Source: Ulvibacterium sp039819225 (GTDB lineage Bacteria > Bacteroidota > Bacteroidia > Flavobacteriales > Flavobacteriaceae). Taken from it: a stretch of DNA of 22,171 bases. Position 1 is the first letter of the stretch. Every line of letters starts with the position of its first letter. Below, in pieces: positions 1-7,518 of the stretch. Position numbers and translations under genes: made by a program. Location: the NCBI GenBank assembly GCA_039819225.1, contig JBCBSN010000043.1, positions 1 to 22,171 on the forward strand, written 5' to 3'. The notes under the pieces were generated by a model. It was not told the DNA's origin. It worked only from the letters and a program-made list of their open reading frames with translations, and made no database searches.

Positions 1-207
1 CGACCCAACCTTACCATTATATCCAAAGATTATAGTTATATAAAAACATATAGGGACACTACCCTTGGCAAAGTTGAATTTCTGGAGCTTTACGATAGGA
101 AAATCGATACATTGGAAATGAAAAACAAAGCGTATTTGGATCAATATGCACCCATAGTGGAAGAAATGGATTCGCGGATACAAGGCTTTAAAAAGGAATA
201 CCCTTAA
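1..207 (+). CDS. C-terminal fragment of unidentified protein, possibly a sulfatase
   Basis: Frame 1 is open from the left edge to a TAA at 205-207 and gives 68 residues, so the gene starts outside the window. The tail contains the stretch FLELYDRKIDTLEMKNKA followed by YAPIVEEMDSRIQGF. That resembles the end of type I sulfatases, where a final strand carrying ELYD is followed by a short D-x-x-E-x-x-N segment and a last helix. The resemblance is by eye only. No catalytic residues lie in the visible part. It would fit the sulfatase at 9223-10767 in the same locus, but a phosphodiesterase-like member of the alkaline phosphatase superfamily is also possible. A gap of 377 bases separates it from the sigma factor gene, so it is probably a separate transcript. 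Confidence 0.5.
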   Translation, partial: RPNLTIISKDYSYIKTYRDTTLGKVEFLELYDRKIDTLEMKNKAYLDQYAPIVEEMDSRIQGFKKEYP

Positions 208-584
208 AGGTGGGGATTAGGTTTTCAATCTTGAATTGAACAAGAAAATCTCCAAGCAATAAGAAGAAAAGCCACGTAACGGCATCATTTGTTCAGGAAT
301 AGAATCATTACATACCCGTAAGACTTCAGGTATATTTACACCTTGGATTGGATTTTGCCAGGCCCAAAAAAGGATTTATGGTGAAAGGTTCCAAGGAATT
401 TTTCCGATAGCAACGGAAGGTAAAAAGTACAAGCTTCACTAATTTTAATGCAATCTCATATTTCAAACAATATCGAAACGAAAATTTGTTATATTCGCAA
501 TAACTCAAGGTAGAAATCAAACAATTCCTAAAATCGTTTTGCGATGCTACCTCTTCAATAGCATTGCTCTTCGGTCTTGACGAG
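208..584. other. Intergenic region upstream of the ECF sigma gene
   Basis: This 377-base gap is AT-rich, with no convincing ORF on either strand. A minus-strand ORF (326-598) runs into the sigma gene and resembles no family I know. A weak 7-bp inverted repeat (CCTTGGA at 341-347 with TCCAAGG at 390-396) has a long loop and no T-tract, so I do not call it a terminator. The best promoter-like element is TATATTCG at 490-497. Confidence 0.6.
490..497 (+). promoter_or_regulatory. Possible -7 element for the sigma factor gene
   Basis: TATATTCG matches the Bacteroidota -7 consensus TAnnTTTG at all but one of the defined positions. It lies about 88 bases before the ATG at 585. I see no TTTG about 19-21 bases upstream, so the -33 half is missing and the call is weak. 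Confidence 0.22.
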
Positions 585-1145
585 ATGGAACTAGACAAAG
601 AAAGGGAATCGCATCTATGGGTCGCATTGAGGCGGGGTGATCTGGATGCGCTGAACGAGCTTTACAGCACCTATGTAGATTTGCTTTACGACTTCGGCAG
701 CAAACTAACCAAGGATTCCGGTTTGGTAAAGGATTGCATACACGATTTGTTCCTAGACCTTTACAAGTATAGAAAAAACCTTTCCAAAAATGTCAATGTC
801 AAGTTTTACCTTCTAAAGTCCCTAAAAAGAAAGATAACCAAGGGCAATAAGCGGGAAATCGTGCTCCGCACCTTGGAAGAGGGTGATACCATCCCGATTT
901 TTAAAGGTGGTGAGGATTCTATTGAAGCGAAGATTATACAGGGCGAGTATGATGAAGAGCGCAGTTTTAGCCTTGCCAAAAGCGTAAAGGGGTTAACACG
1001 GCATCAACAAGAAGCCATTACTATGCGTTTTACGGAGAACCGATCCTATGAGGAAATCGCCGTTACTATGAACGTTTCCATAGCCACGGCAAGAACCACG
1101 ATTTACCGCGCCATAAAAACATTAAGACATTCGATATCCTATTAA
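585..1145 (+). CDS. ECF-type RNA polymerase sigma factor (sigma-70 family)
   Basis: A 186-residue protein with the two-domain ECF layout. Region 2 is at about residues 22-90 (ALNELYSTYVDLLYDFGSKL followed by a D-C-I-H-D-L-F segment). Region 4 is at about 136-183 (LTRHQQEAITMRF, then the helix-turn-helix SYEEIAVTMNVSIATARTTI). ECF factors direct RNA polymerase to a small regulon. Next to fecR and an STN-containing susC, this one very probably drives the downstream locus after release from the FecR protein. I chose the ATG at 585. The frame is also open from a TTG at 564, which would add seven residues with no homology-like content. Typical region 2 starts fit either choice. The stop is followed by 264 bases before the apparent fecR start, partly filled by an inserted palindromic element. 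Confidence 0.93.
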   Translation: MELDKERESHLWVALRRGDLDALNELYSTYVDLLYDFGSKLTKDSGLVKDCIHDLFLDLYKYRKNLSKNVNVKFYLLKSLKRKITKGNKREIVLRTLEEGDTIPIFKGGEDSIEAKIIQGEYDEERSFSLAKSVKGLTRHQQEAITMRFTENRSYEEIAVTMNVSIATARTTIYRAIKTLRHSISY

Positions 1146-1214
1146 TTTGGAATCCTTTATTACGCTCCACTAAAAAAAAGGCAAATCTTTTGTCTATATT
1201 TTAAAACCTTTCTG

Positions 1215-1256
1215 CTTTTATAAATAAGGGCGGGAATACTTCTTGCCGATTTTAAT
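1215..1256 (+). promoter_or_regulatory. Possible ECF-type promoter ahead of fecR
   Basis: The stretch AAGGGCGGGAATA at about 1226-1238, followed by TTGCCGATTTT at about 1243-1253, has a G-rich upstream block and a pyrimidine-rich downstream block at roughly promoter spacing. It could be an ECF-dependent promoter driving fecR-susCD separately from the sigma gene. I know of no fixed consensus for this sigma, so this is inference from position and base composition only. Confidence 0.2.
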
Positions 1257-1266
1257 ACCATATTTT

Positions 1267-1431
1267 AACGTGAATAATGGATAAGCGGAATAATCGAATT
1301 TTTCTGTTCCCGGCCCGCCAAAGGCGGACGGAAAAATTCTTCAAATCTTTAAGATTAGTAGAAAATCTTTTCCCTTCAGGGTTAGGGAAAGAAGATTTTC
1401 GACCTTCAAATGCTTATCCATTATTCACGTT
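1267..1431. mobile_element. MITE-like palindromic element between sigma and fecR
   Basis: Perfect 20-bp terminal inverted repeats: AACGTGAATAATGGATAAGC at 1267-1286 and its reverse complement at 1412-1431. The match extends one further base pair to 1266/1432. The ends are flanked by the direct repeat ATTTT (1262-1266 and 1432-1436). This can be read as TATTTTA (1261-1267 and 1431-1437) if it overlaps the repeats, and is consistent with a target duplication. Inside are two more hairpins. The first has a 9-bp stem GAATTTTTC/GAAAAATTC (1296-1304/1331-1339) capped by CCGCC-AAA-GGCGG (1315-1327). The second is GAAAATCTT plus TTCCCT (1361-1375) pairing with 1384-1400, with a 2-base bulge. There is no transposase inside, so if mobile it is non-autonomous. 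The right repeat overlaps the apparent first codons of fecR. Confidence 0.6.
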
Positions 1432-2507
1432 ATTTTAGATTACTTCATAAATCCACGATAGATACAAAAAACGGCCATTTGGATCCAAAAGAAAAGAAGG
1501 AACTGAACCAGCGTATAATGGATTCCGTTCACAGGCATAGACGTAAAAGGAGAATCGTAAAACTTTCCGTTGCCGCCAGCGTTTTGGCATTGTTGGCCTT
1601 AGGTTCATCGGTCTGGTATTTTCAAAACGGATTTGGTGCTTCCCAGCTCTCCATAAAGGATTACGCTACCTCGGGGAACTCCAATATCAACTCCGGAACG
1701 GAAGTAAAACTGGTTTTGGCGAATGAACGGGAGGTTCGTATCGAGTCGGATAATTCGCAAATCACGTATTCGGATGAGGGCAAAACCGTAAAGATCGACA
1801 ATCAGGAAAACCTAAACCAAGCCCCAGAGGAGGATTCGGAAGTGGTTTACAATACCATGGTTGTGCCGTACGGTAAAAAATCGCGCATAAGCCTTGCGGA
1901 TGGTAGTGTGGTTTGGTTAAACTCCGGAACAAGATTGACCTATCCTATAGCATTTACAGGGAAAAGGAGGGAGGTGTACCTGGAAGGTGAGGCCATTTTT
2001 GAAGTGGCACATAACAAGGCACATCCCTTTTACGTGTACACCGAAGATTACGAAGTTAAGGTATTGGGCACCGTTTTTAACGTGAGCAGTTATCCCGATG
2101 ATGCCCATACCAGCACCGCGCTTGAAAGTGGCAAGGTAGAAATTAGCTTTCCGGAAAAAATGGGCACGGGCGGTGGACCCACTACAATTTCGCCAGGCAC
2201 TATGGCAACGTTCCACAAGACCCGTAGAAATATGGAAATCAAAAAGGTAGATGTGAAGCACTATATGTCGTGGCGCGAGGGTGTCTTCATTTTTGAAAAC
2301 GATGCGCTACGTTCCATCCTAAAAAAAGTTTCCAGACATTATAGGGTAAACATAAGCATAGCCGACGAAAATCTGGCAGAGCAAACCTTCTCGGGAACCT
2401 TGGACATAAGCAAGAGCCTGGAAGACGTGCTGGGGATTATCAAGGAAACCTCCGATTTTGACTATCAGAATTTAGACGACCAAATTAAAATCAACCAAAA
2501 CAACTGA
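1410..2507 (+). CDS. FecR-family anti-sigma factor (inner membrane signal transducer)
   Basis: A 365-residue protein. A basic stretch (HRHRRKRR, 41-48) is followed by one transmembrane helix (about 49-70). The periplasmic FecR domain is at about 150-246, including VVPYGKKSRISLADGSVVWL and YLEGEAIFEVA. A C-terminal DUF4974-like domain is at about 294-362 (FENDALRSILKKVSRHY, then FSGTLDISKSLEDVL). FecR proteins hold their ECF sigma factor inactive in the cytoplasm and receive the signal from the STN domain of the partner TonB-dependent transporter, here the next gene. The cytoplasmic part before the helix is only about 48 residues, shorter than the roughly 80-100 usual in the family. Its first eight or so codons lie inside the right repeat of the element at 1267-1431. 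The ATG at 1410 is therefore doubtful. The only other candidates upstream of residue 37 are rare starts, such as the TTG at 1479. Confidence 0.88.
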   Translation: MLIHYSRYFRLLHKSTIDTKNGHLDPKEKKELNQRIMDSVHRHRRKRRIVKLSVAASVLALLALGSSVWYFQNGFGASQLSIKDYATSGNSNINSGTEVKLVLANEREVRIESDNSQITYSDEGKTVKIDNQENLNQAPEEDSEVVYNTMVVPYGKKSRISLADGSVVWLNSGTRLTYPIAFTGKRREVYLEGEAIFEVAHNKAHPFYVYTEDYEVKVLGTVFNVSSYPDDAHTSTALESGKVEISFPEKMGTGGGPTTISPGTMATFHKTRRNMEIKKVDVKHYMSWREGVFIFENDALRSILKKVSRHYRVNISIADENLAEQTFSGTLDISKSLEDVLGIIKETSDFDYQNLDDQIKINQNN

Positions 2508-2531
2508 TGCCTATGGTATAAATAATCGAGT

Positions 2532-2565
2532 AAAAAAGCCGAAGGATGTTGGCCCATCCTTCGGC
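2532..2565 (-). terminator. Strong intrinsic terminator on the minus strand, upstream of susC
   Basis: A perfect 11-bp stem, GCCGAAGGATG (2538-2548) with CATCCTTCGGC (2555-2565), encloses a 6-base loop. On the plus strand the hairpin is preceded by AAAAAA (2532-2537) and followed by CAATAT-like sequence. The T-run therefore follows the hairpin only when read on the minus strand, which makes it a textbook minus-strand terminator. No minus-strand protein gene ends here. On the plus strand it could still act as a pause or mRNA-stabilising structure between fecR and susC. Confidence 0.7.
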
Positions 2566-2599
2566 AATATCAACATTACCTCTACAAGTAACATTAACG
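2532..2599 (-). ncRNA. Candidate short antisense RNA upstream of susC
   Basis: The minus-strand terminator at 2532-2565 needs a transcript. Just upstream of it on that strand, TAATTTTG (2613 down to 2606, overlapping the susC ATG) matches the Bacteroidota -7 consensus TAnnTTTG exactly. Initiation a few bases further on would give an RNA of about 68 nt complementary to the susC 5' leader. Cis-antisense RNAs near susC starts that repress polysaccharide loci are known in Bacteroides fragilis (the DonS family). No -33 TTTG is visible 19-21 bases upstream, so the promoter is incomplete and the call is tentative. Confidence 0.25.
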
Positions 2600-2612
2600 A
2601 AAATTCAAAATT

Positions 2613-5600
2613 ATGAATAAAAAGGTTAATTCCGGCCCCTTAGCGCTCTTTAAAGGGATAAACCAATTACTGTTGTTAGGCATGAGAATGATCACCATAC
2701 TTCTGTGTATAGGCTTAACGACCATGTATGCCAGCAATACCAAAGCACAGACCCGAATCGATGTTTCATTGAAAAATGGGACGTTCAAGGAACTATTCGA
2801 GGAAATTGAGCAGAAAAGCGAGTTCATCATCTTTTACAAGGACGATGCCCTGAGAAATGCAAAAGAGATTACCCTGAGGGCAAGACAGAAGACAGTCACG
2901 GAAATTCTGGACAGAGCCTTTAAGAGAACAGGTCTCTCCTATAAAATACTGGACAGACAGATAGTTGTAAAACGGAAGGAGGTGCCACCGGCCAAAATTG
3001 GGGCCGTTGAGACCGGAATGGAACAACAGTTTCAAGTTTCGGGAGGCGTAACCGATGCCAACGGCTCCCCTTTACCCGGAGCCAGCATAGTGGAAAAAGG
3101 TACTACCAACGGTACCCAAACGGATTTTGATGGGAATTTTACCATAGAGCTTCAAGATCAGAATGCGGTATTGGTTATTTCCTATATCGGCTTTGCCACC
3201 CGGGAAATTTCGGTCAATGGTCAAAGCGCTCTTTCCATAATACTCGAGGAGAGTTCGGAAGGGCTGGAGGAAGTCGTGGTTGTGGGCTACGGCACGGTAA
3301 AAAGGAGTGATGTTACCGGGGCGGTATCTACGGTGGCGTCCGAAGACCTTACGGCTTTGCCTGTACAGGATGTACAGCAGGCATTACGGGGAAGGGCCGC
3401 CGGGGTACGGGTAACCCAAAATTCCGGTCAACCCGGTTCTGCTGTGCAAATACAGATTCGGGGCGGCAATTCCTATTTGGGGGACAATAATCCGCTATAC
3501 GTGGTGGATGGTTTTCCGGTTACCGGTGGAATCGACTTTCTGAACCCTTCGGATATCAAGACCATCGATATCCTTAAAGATGCCTCCGCAACGGCCATTT
3601 ACGGATCCCGGGGCGCCAACGGGGTGGTGATGATTACGACCAAGGGCGGACGAAAAGGGGAGCAGGGCCGCATAGAGTTCGATAGCTATTATGGGGTACA
3701 GCAGGTTATCAATACCTATGACCTTATGAATAGCAGACAATTTGCAGAGATCGCCAATATTCAGGCAGAGACCGAAGGTGCGCCCATGCCTTTTGACCTG
3801 AATAATCTACCTGACATAGAAACCGATTGGCAGGATCTTATTTTTCGGAGTGCAGGAATTCAAAGCCATACCTTGACCCTCTCAGGAGGAAGCGAAAAAA
3901 CTTCCTATTCCGCATCGGCCAACTATTTTGAACAGCAAGGGGTTATCATTAATTCCGGGCTGAAACGGGGATCCGTTCGCCTGGCGTTGGATTCCCAGGT
4001 AAACGATTGGACTAGGCTTACGGGCAGTGCAGTGATAACACGCTTAGATAATGATGATGCGGATGTAAACAATGGGTTTGGTACCGGAAACAATATTTTG
4101 ACCGCTGCCATGGCGGCACCACCTTTGGTAGCACCTTTTGACGAGGAGGGGAATTTTAGCGATGTAGGGGTGTTCCCCTTTAGTCCACCGGCCATAAACA
4201 ATCCTTTGGCTTGGGCACAAAGACTCCTTAATATACAAACTACAAAGGCCTTGGCCAATATGGCCGTGGAGTTTCAATTGGCCACCAATTTGAAATTTAA
4301 GGTCATTGGGGGGTTGGAGCACGAGTTTATTGAGCGAAACTTTTATTCGCCTTCTCTTTTGGAAAACGTATCGCCTACAGGAAGTGCGGATACACAATTG
4401 CGTAGGAGGACATCCTTCCTAAATGAAAACATCCTATCCTATGACAAACAGATAGGGGAAGACGATAACCTATCCGCCGTGGCCGGGTTTACCCTACAGA
4501 CCTTTCAGGACAGATTCAATCGTTCCCGGGCCACCGATTTTCCTACCGATGTGCTACAGAACAATAATCTGGGCAGCGGGGCTACTACATTGCCCAATGT
4601 ATCGGAAGTCGAGGAATGGACGCTCCTCTCATGGTTGGGACGGGTTAACTATAATCTGGATGATAAGTATTTGTTTACGGCCAGTATCCGGGCGGACGGT
4701 TCTTCGCGGTTTGGTGAGAACAACAGATGGGGGGTGTTCTCTTCCGGTGCCTTTGCTTGGAGAATTAGTAATGAGAATTTCCTTAAGGAATCCAGGACAA
4801 TATCCGATATGAAACTGCGATTGGGCTATGGGGAAACCGGTAGTACGGCGATTGATCCATTCCAGTCGCTAAACAGACTGGATCAGACCCGGGGTACCTT
4901 TGGCAATACGGATGTCATCGGGTTTGCCCCCGATCAAGCTCCTAATCCGGATTTAAAATGGGAGACCACGGCCCAACTGGGCGTAGGTTTGGATATGGCC
5001 TTTTTAAATGACAAATACCGCTTTACGGTGGATTACTACGACAAACGAACCAAAGATCTTTTGGCCAGGATTCCCTTGCCTGGATCGGTTGGTTTTAACC
5101 AACTTACCACCAATCTTGGAGAAATCAGGAACTATGGTATGGAATTCAGTGCCGGAGCCACCTTGGCAGAAGGCGATTTTGGATGGGATATGGCCGGGCA
5201 ATTGTCTTTTAACCTCAATGAGGTAATCACCATTGGGGAGGATATCCTAGGGGACGGTTTGGGAATACCCTTTGATGCACCGGTGAACATTGCCCGGGAA
5301 GGGGAACCTTTGGGCATGTTCTTTGGATTTAGGGAAGATGGCTATGACGATCAAGGGGTAATACAATTTGTGGATTTGAACGGCGACGGGGAAATTTCCA
5401 ATGAAGATCAGGAAATTATAGGGAATCCCTATCCGGATTTTGTATATGGCCTAAACAACACCTTCACCTATAAGGATTTTCAGTTGAACATCTTTATAGA
5501 GGGTTCCCAGGGGAACGATCTGTTCTGGGCCACCGGGGGCGGGATTACCAATTCCTTTAGCCAGGGGAGCAACCAATTGGTAGATCTGTACAATGATTTT

Positions 5601-5933
5601 TGGACACCCCAAAATACGGATGCCGCCTACCCTAGGCCAACGGAAAACCGATCACAGTTTAGGGTTTCGGAGCGATTTGTAGAAGATGGCTCCTTCTTGC
5701 GTTTACGGAATATTAAGCTGGCCTATAACCTGCCTGTTGAGAAAATGGACATTGGTATAAGGTCGCTTCAAATGTATGTGAGCGGACAGAATTTGTTGAC
5801 CCTAACGGACTATCCCGGATTGGATCCCGACGTAAGTACGCGACAGGAAACGGGCAATCTACGCATTGGTATAGATCAGACCGGGTATCCCTCCGCGAAG
5901 ATTTTTACGCTGGGCCTTAATCTCCAACTATAG
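2613..5933 (+). CDS. SusC/RagA-type TonB-dependent outer membrane transporter with STN domain
   Basis: 1106 residues, normal for STN-bearing SusC proteins. The N-terminal signal peptide is long (about 1-45, with the hydrophobic stretch 18-40 and probable cleavage after NTKA). The STN domain is at about 48-120 (FKELFEEIEQKSEFIIFYKD). A carboxypeptidase-regulatory-like domain is at about 142-212 (VTDANGSPLPGASIVEKGTT). The TonB box region is LEEVVVVGYGT, about 218-228, followed by the plug with IYGSRGANGVVMITTKGG, then the beta-barrel with the SusC signature DLNGDGEISNEDQEIIG. It should import a bound ligand with energy from TonB/ExbBD, while the STN domain reports ligand binding to FecR. The gene lies 105 bases after fecR, and susD follows within 35 bases. 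The ligand cannot be read from sequence. The sulfatase downstream suggests a sulfated glycan. Confidence 0.96.
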   Translation: MNKKVNSGPLALFKGINQLLLLGMRMITILLCIGLTTMYASNTKAQTRIDVSLKNGTFKELFEEIEQKSEFIIFYKDDALRNAKEITLRARQKTVTEILDRAFKRTGLSYKILDRQIVVKRKEVPPAKIGAVETGMEQQFQVSGGVTDANGSPLPGASIVEKGTTNGTQTDFDGNFTIELQDQNAVLVISYIGFATREISVNGQSALSIILEESSEGLEEVVVVGYGTVKRSDVTGAVSTVASEDLTALPVQDVQQALRGRAAGVRVTQNSGQPGSAVQIQIRGGNSYLGDNNPLYVVDGFPVTGGIDFLNPSDIKTIDILKDASATAIYGSRGANGVVMITTKGGRKGEQGRIEFDSYYGVQQVINTYDLMNSRQFAEIANIQAETEGAPMPFDLNNLPDIETDWQDLIFRSAGIQSHTLTLSGGSEKTSYSASANYFEQQGVIINSGLKRGSVRLALDSQVNDWTRLTGSAVITRLDNDDADVNNGFGTGNNILTAAMAAPPLVAPFDEEGNFSDVGVFPFSPPAINNPLAWAQRLLNIQTTKALANMAVEFQLATNLKFKVIGGLEHEFIERNFYSPSLLENVSPTGSADTQLRRRTSFLNENILSYDKQIGEDDNLSAVAGFTLQTFQDRFNRSRATDFPTDVLQNNNLGSGATTLPNVSEVEEWTLLSWLGRVNYNLDDKYLFTASIRADGSSRFGENNRWGVFSSGAFAWRISNENFLKESRTISDMKLRLGYGETGSTAIDPFQSLNRLDQTRGTFGNTDVIGFAPDQAPNPDLKWETTAQLGVGLDMAFLNDKYRFTVDYYDKRTKDLLARIPLPGSVGFNQLTTNLGEIRNYGMEFSAGATLAEGDFGWDMAGQLSFNLNEVITIGEDILGDGLGIPFDAPVNIAREGEPLGMFFGFREDGYDDQGVIQFVDLNGDGEISNEDQEIIGNPYPDFVYGLNNTFTYKDFQLNIFIEGSQGNDLFWATGGGITNSFSQGSNQLVDLYNDFWTPQNTDAAYPRPTENRSQFRVSERFVEDGSFLRLRNIKLAYNLPVEKMDIGIRSLQMYVSGQNLLTLTDYPGLDPDVSTRQETGNLRIGIDQTGYPSAKIFTLGLNLQL

Positions 5934-5966
5934 TGTGTCATGGGAAAACTATTTAAATCGATAAAA

Positions 5967-7433
5967 ATGAAGAAGTTAATAGCATTATATATCATTTTTG
6001 CAGGCCTGTCCTTAATACAATGCGATGAGGCCCTAACGGAAGATCCACCAAGCTTTTTGGTGAATGAAAATTTTTATAACAGCGAAGCCGATGCCCTTAC
6101 GGCATTGATCGCCGTATATAGTGTTTTTGATAGGAATGAGGGTTTTCCGGTCATATGGTTTATGTCACTCCTGGAAAACCGGGCGGAGTATTCCAATGGG
6201 CGGGGAAGCCAAATCCCCATAAGCACCTATGATGTGCCCTTGGACAATAGTAATCAAAGCCGAGCTTTTAACACCTATAATGATATGTATGTGGGTATCA
6301 ACCGGGCCAACGCCGTTTTGGGCAATATCCCCGGTATTGATATGGATGAGGGATTAAAGGCACAATACCTGGCCGAGGCCACGGTTTTGAGGGCCTTTTT
6401 CTACAGCAACCTGGTCAAGTATTGGGGAGGGGTTCCTTTACGGGATACGGAATTTACCAATTTGGATCAAATTCCCCAACCTAGAGCTTCGGTAGCCGAG
6501 ACTTGGGAGTTTATCATTAATGATGTTGTGAGGGCCCTTCCCGATCTGGCCCCTTCCTTTCCCGATGGCCAAAGTGGCAGGGTCACTTCCTGGGCGGCAA
6601 GAATGCTTTTGGCCGATGCTTATTTGAATACGGAAAATTGGGCAGCGGCCCGGGATTTGGCCGATGATGTGATTACCAATGGGCCCTTTTCCCTCATAGA
6701 AGTACAAGAGGCCGATGATTTTCTACAGATATTTGGCCCCGATGTCATTACGCATCCGGAGAACATATGGTCTGCCCATTATAGTGCTACCAATGGCCAC
6801 CAAGTACCTACCTTTATCCATGATGCCAATCTGGGATATTCCGTAGGCGGGTTCCGGGCCTGGTTACCGGTAGAAAACTCTATTGTAGGCAATTGGGATA
6901 CCAATGATTTGCGCCAGGAATTCAACATTTATACCTTTAGGATCATAGAGGGGGATACCGTTTTTGTAAATCCGCAGACCCCTGTACTGTTCAGAAAATA
7001 TCGGGATCCAGAAGCCACGGACAACAGCAACGCGCGTAATAACATTCCGTTATTTAGATTAGCGGAGGCCTATCTTATCTATGCCGAGGCGGCCAGCGAG
7101 GCCAGCGGTGGGCCCGATGCGTTGGCCCTAGAACGGTTGAACATAATCCGCAGACGGGGCTATGGTTTTGATCTGAACAGTCCCTCTCCCGAGGATTATC
7201 CCATAGGATTGTCGGCTGCCCAGTTTAAGGATCGGGTATTGGACGAAAGGGCCTATGAGTTTGTCTTGGAGATGAAACGATGGAACGACCTGTTGCGTAC
7301 AGGTAGGGCCCAAGAGGTTGTGGAAGCCACCGGAAAGGCCTGGAGCGATGTAAGTCTGCTCTTCCCTTTGCCCATAGATGAGATAAACAACAATCCCGCG
7401 CTGAGTCCCAGTGACCAGAACCCGGGCTATTAA
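5967..7433 (+). CDS. SusD/RagB-family surface glycan-binding lipoprotein
   Basis: 488 residues from the ATG at 5967. This start gives a textbook lipoprotein signal, MKKLIALYIIFAGLSLIQC, with the lipid-carrying cysteine at 19. An in-frame ATG at 5940 would add nine residues and cannot be excluded. After the signal come the SusD features: YNSEADALTALIAVYSVFD, the TPR-like segment AQYLAEATVLRAFFYSNLVKYWGG, a second helical segment RVTSWAARMLLADAYL, and the conserved end VLDERAYEFVLEMKRWNDLLRTG followed by LFPLP and the terminal NPALSPSDQNPGY. SusD proteins sit as a lid on SusC and capture ligand at the cell surface. The gene follows susC closely and is followed by a strong terminator, so these two are probably expressed at higher levels than the enzymes downstream. 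Confidence 0.95.
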   Translation: MKKLIALYIIFAGLSLIQCDEALTEDPPSFLVNENFYNSEADALTALIAVYSVFDRNEGFPVIWFMSLLENRAEYSNGRGSQIPISTYDVPLDNSNQSRAFNTYNDMYVGINRANAVLGNIPGIDMDEGLKAQYLAEATVLRAFFYSNLVKYWGGVPLRDTEFTNLDQIPQPRASVAETWEFIINDVVRALPDLAPSFPDGQSGRVTSWAARMLLADAYLNTENWAAARDLADDVITNGPFSLIEVQEADDFLQIFGPDVITHPENIWSAHYSATNGHQVPTFIHDANLGYSVGGFRAWLPVENSIVGNWDTNDLRQEFNIYTFRIIEGDTVFVNPQTPVLFRKYRDPEATDNSNARNNIPLFRLAEAYLIYAEAASEASGGPDALALERLNIIRRRGYGFDLNSPSPEDYPIGLSAAQFKDRVLDERAYEFVLEMKRWNDLLRTGRAQEVVEATGKAWSDVSLLFPLPIDEINNNPALSPSDQNPGY

Positions 7434-7469
7434 GGAATAATACTAGGTTTGAGTTAGTTTGCATTCCAG

Positions 7470-7500
7470 AAAGGGCAGGTTATGTGTTACCTGCCCTTTT
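7470..7500 (+). terminator. Intrinsic terminator after susD
   Basis: An 11-bp perfect stem, AAAGGGCAGGT (7470-7480) with ACCTGCCCTTT (7489-7499), has an 8-base loop and ends in TTTT. It lies 37 bases after the susD stop and 19-31 bases before the next start. It should reduce read-through from susCD into the flavoenzyme and sulfatase genes unless it is bypassed or there is a second promoter. Confidence 0.8.
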
Positions 7501-7518
7501 CAAATGAATTTCTAAAGC

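Noticed and set aside
564..584. TTG start for the sigma factor
   Set aside because: The ATG at 585 gives a complete ECF protein, and the seven added residues have no family resemblance.
326..598. 90-codon minus-strand ORF before the sigma gene
   Set aside because: It overlaps the sigma gene start, resembles no family, and its residue mix looks like chance translation of AT-rich DNA.
1277..1438. 53-codon plus-strand ORF inside the element at 1267-1431 (MDKRNNRIFLF...)
   Set aside because: It is formed almost wholly of palindromic repeat sequence and resembles no protein. It was considered as a displaced fecR start but not supported.
2538..2565. Plus-strand terminator between fecR and susC
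   Set aside because: The T-run is on the wrong side for plus-strand termination, so it is called on the minus strand instead.
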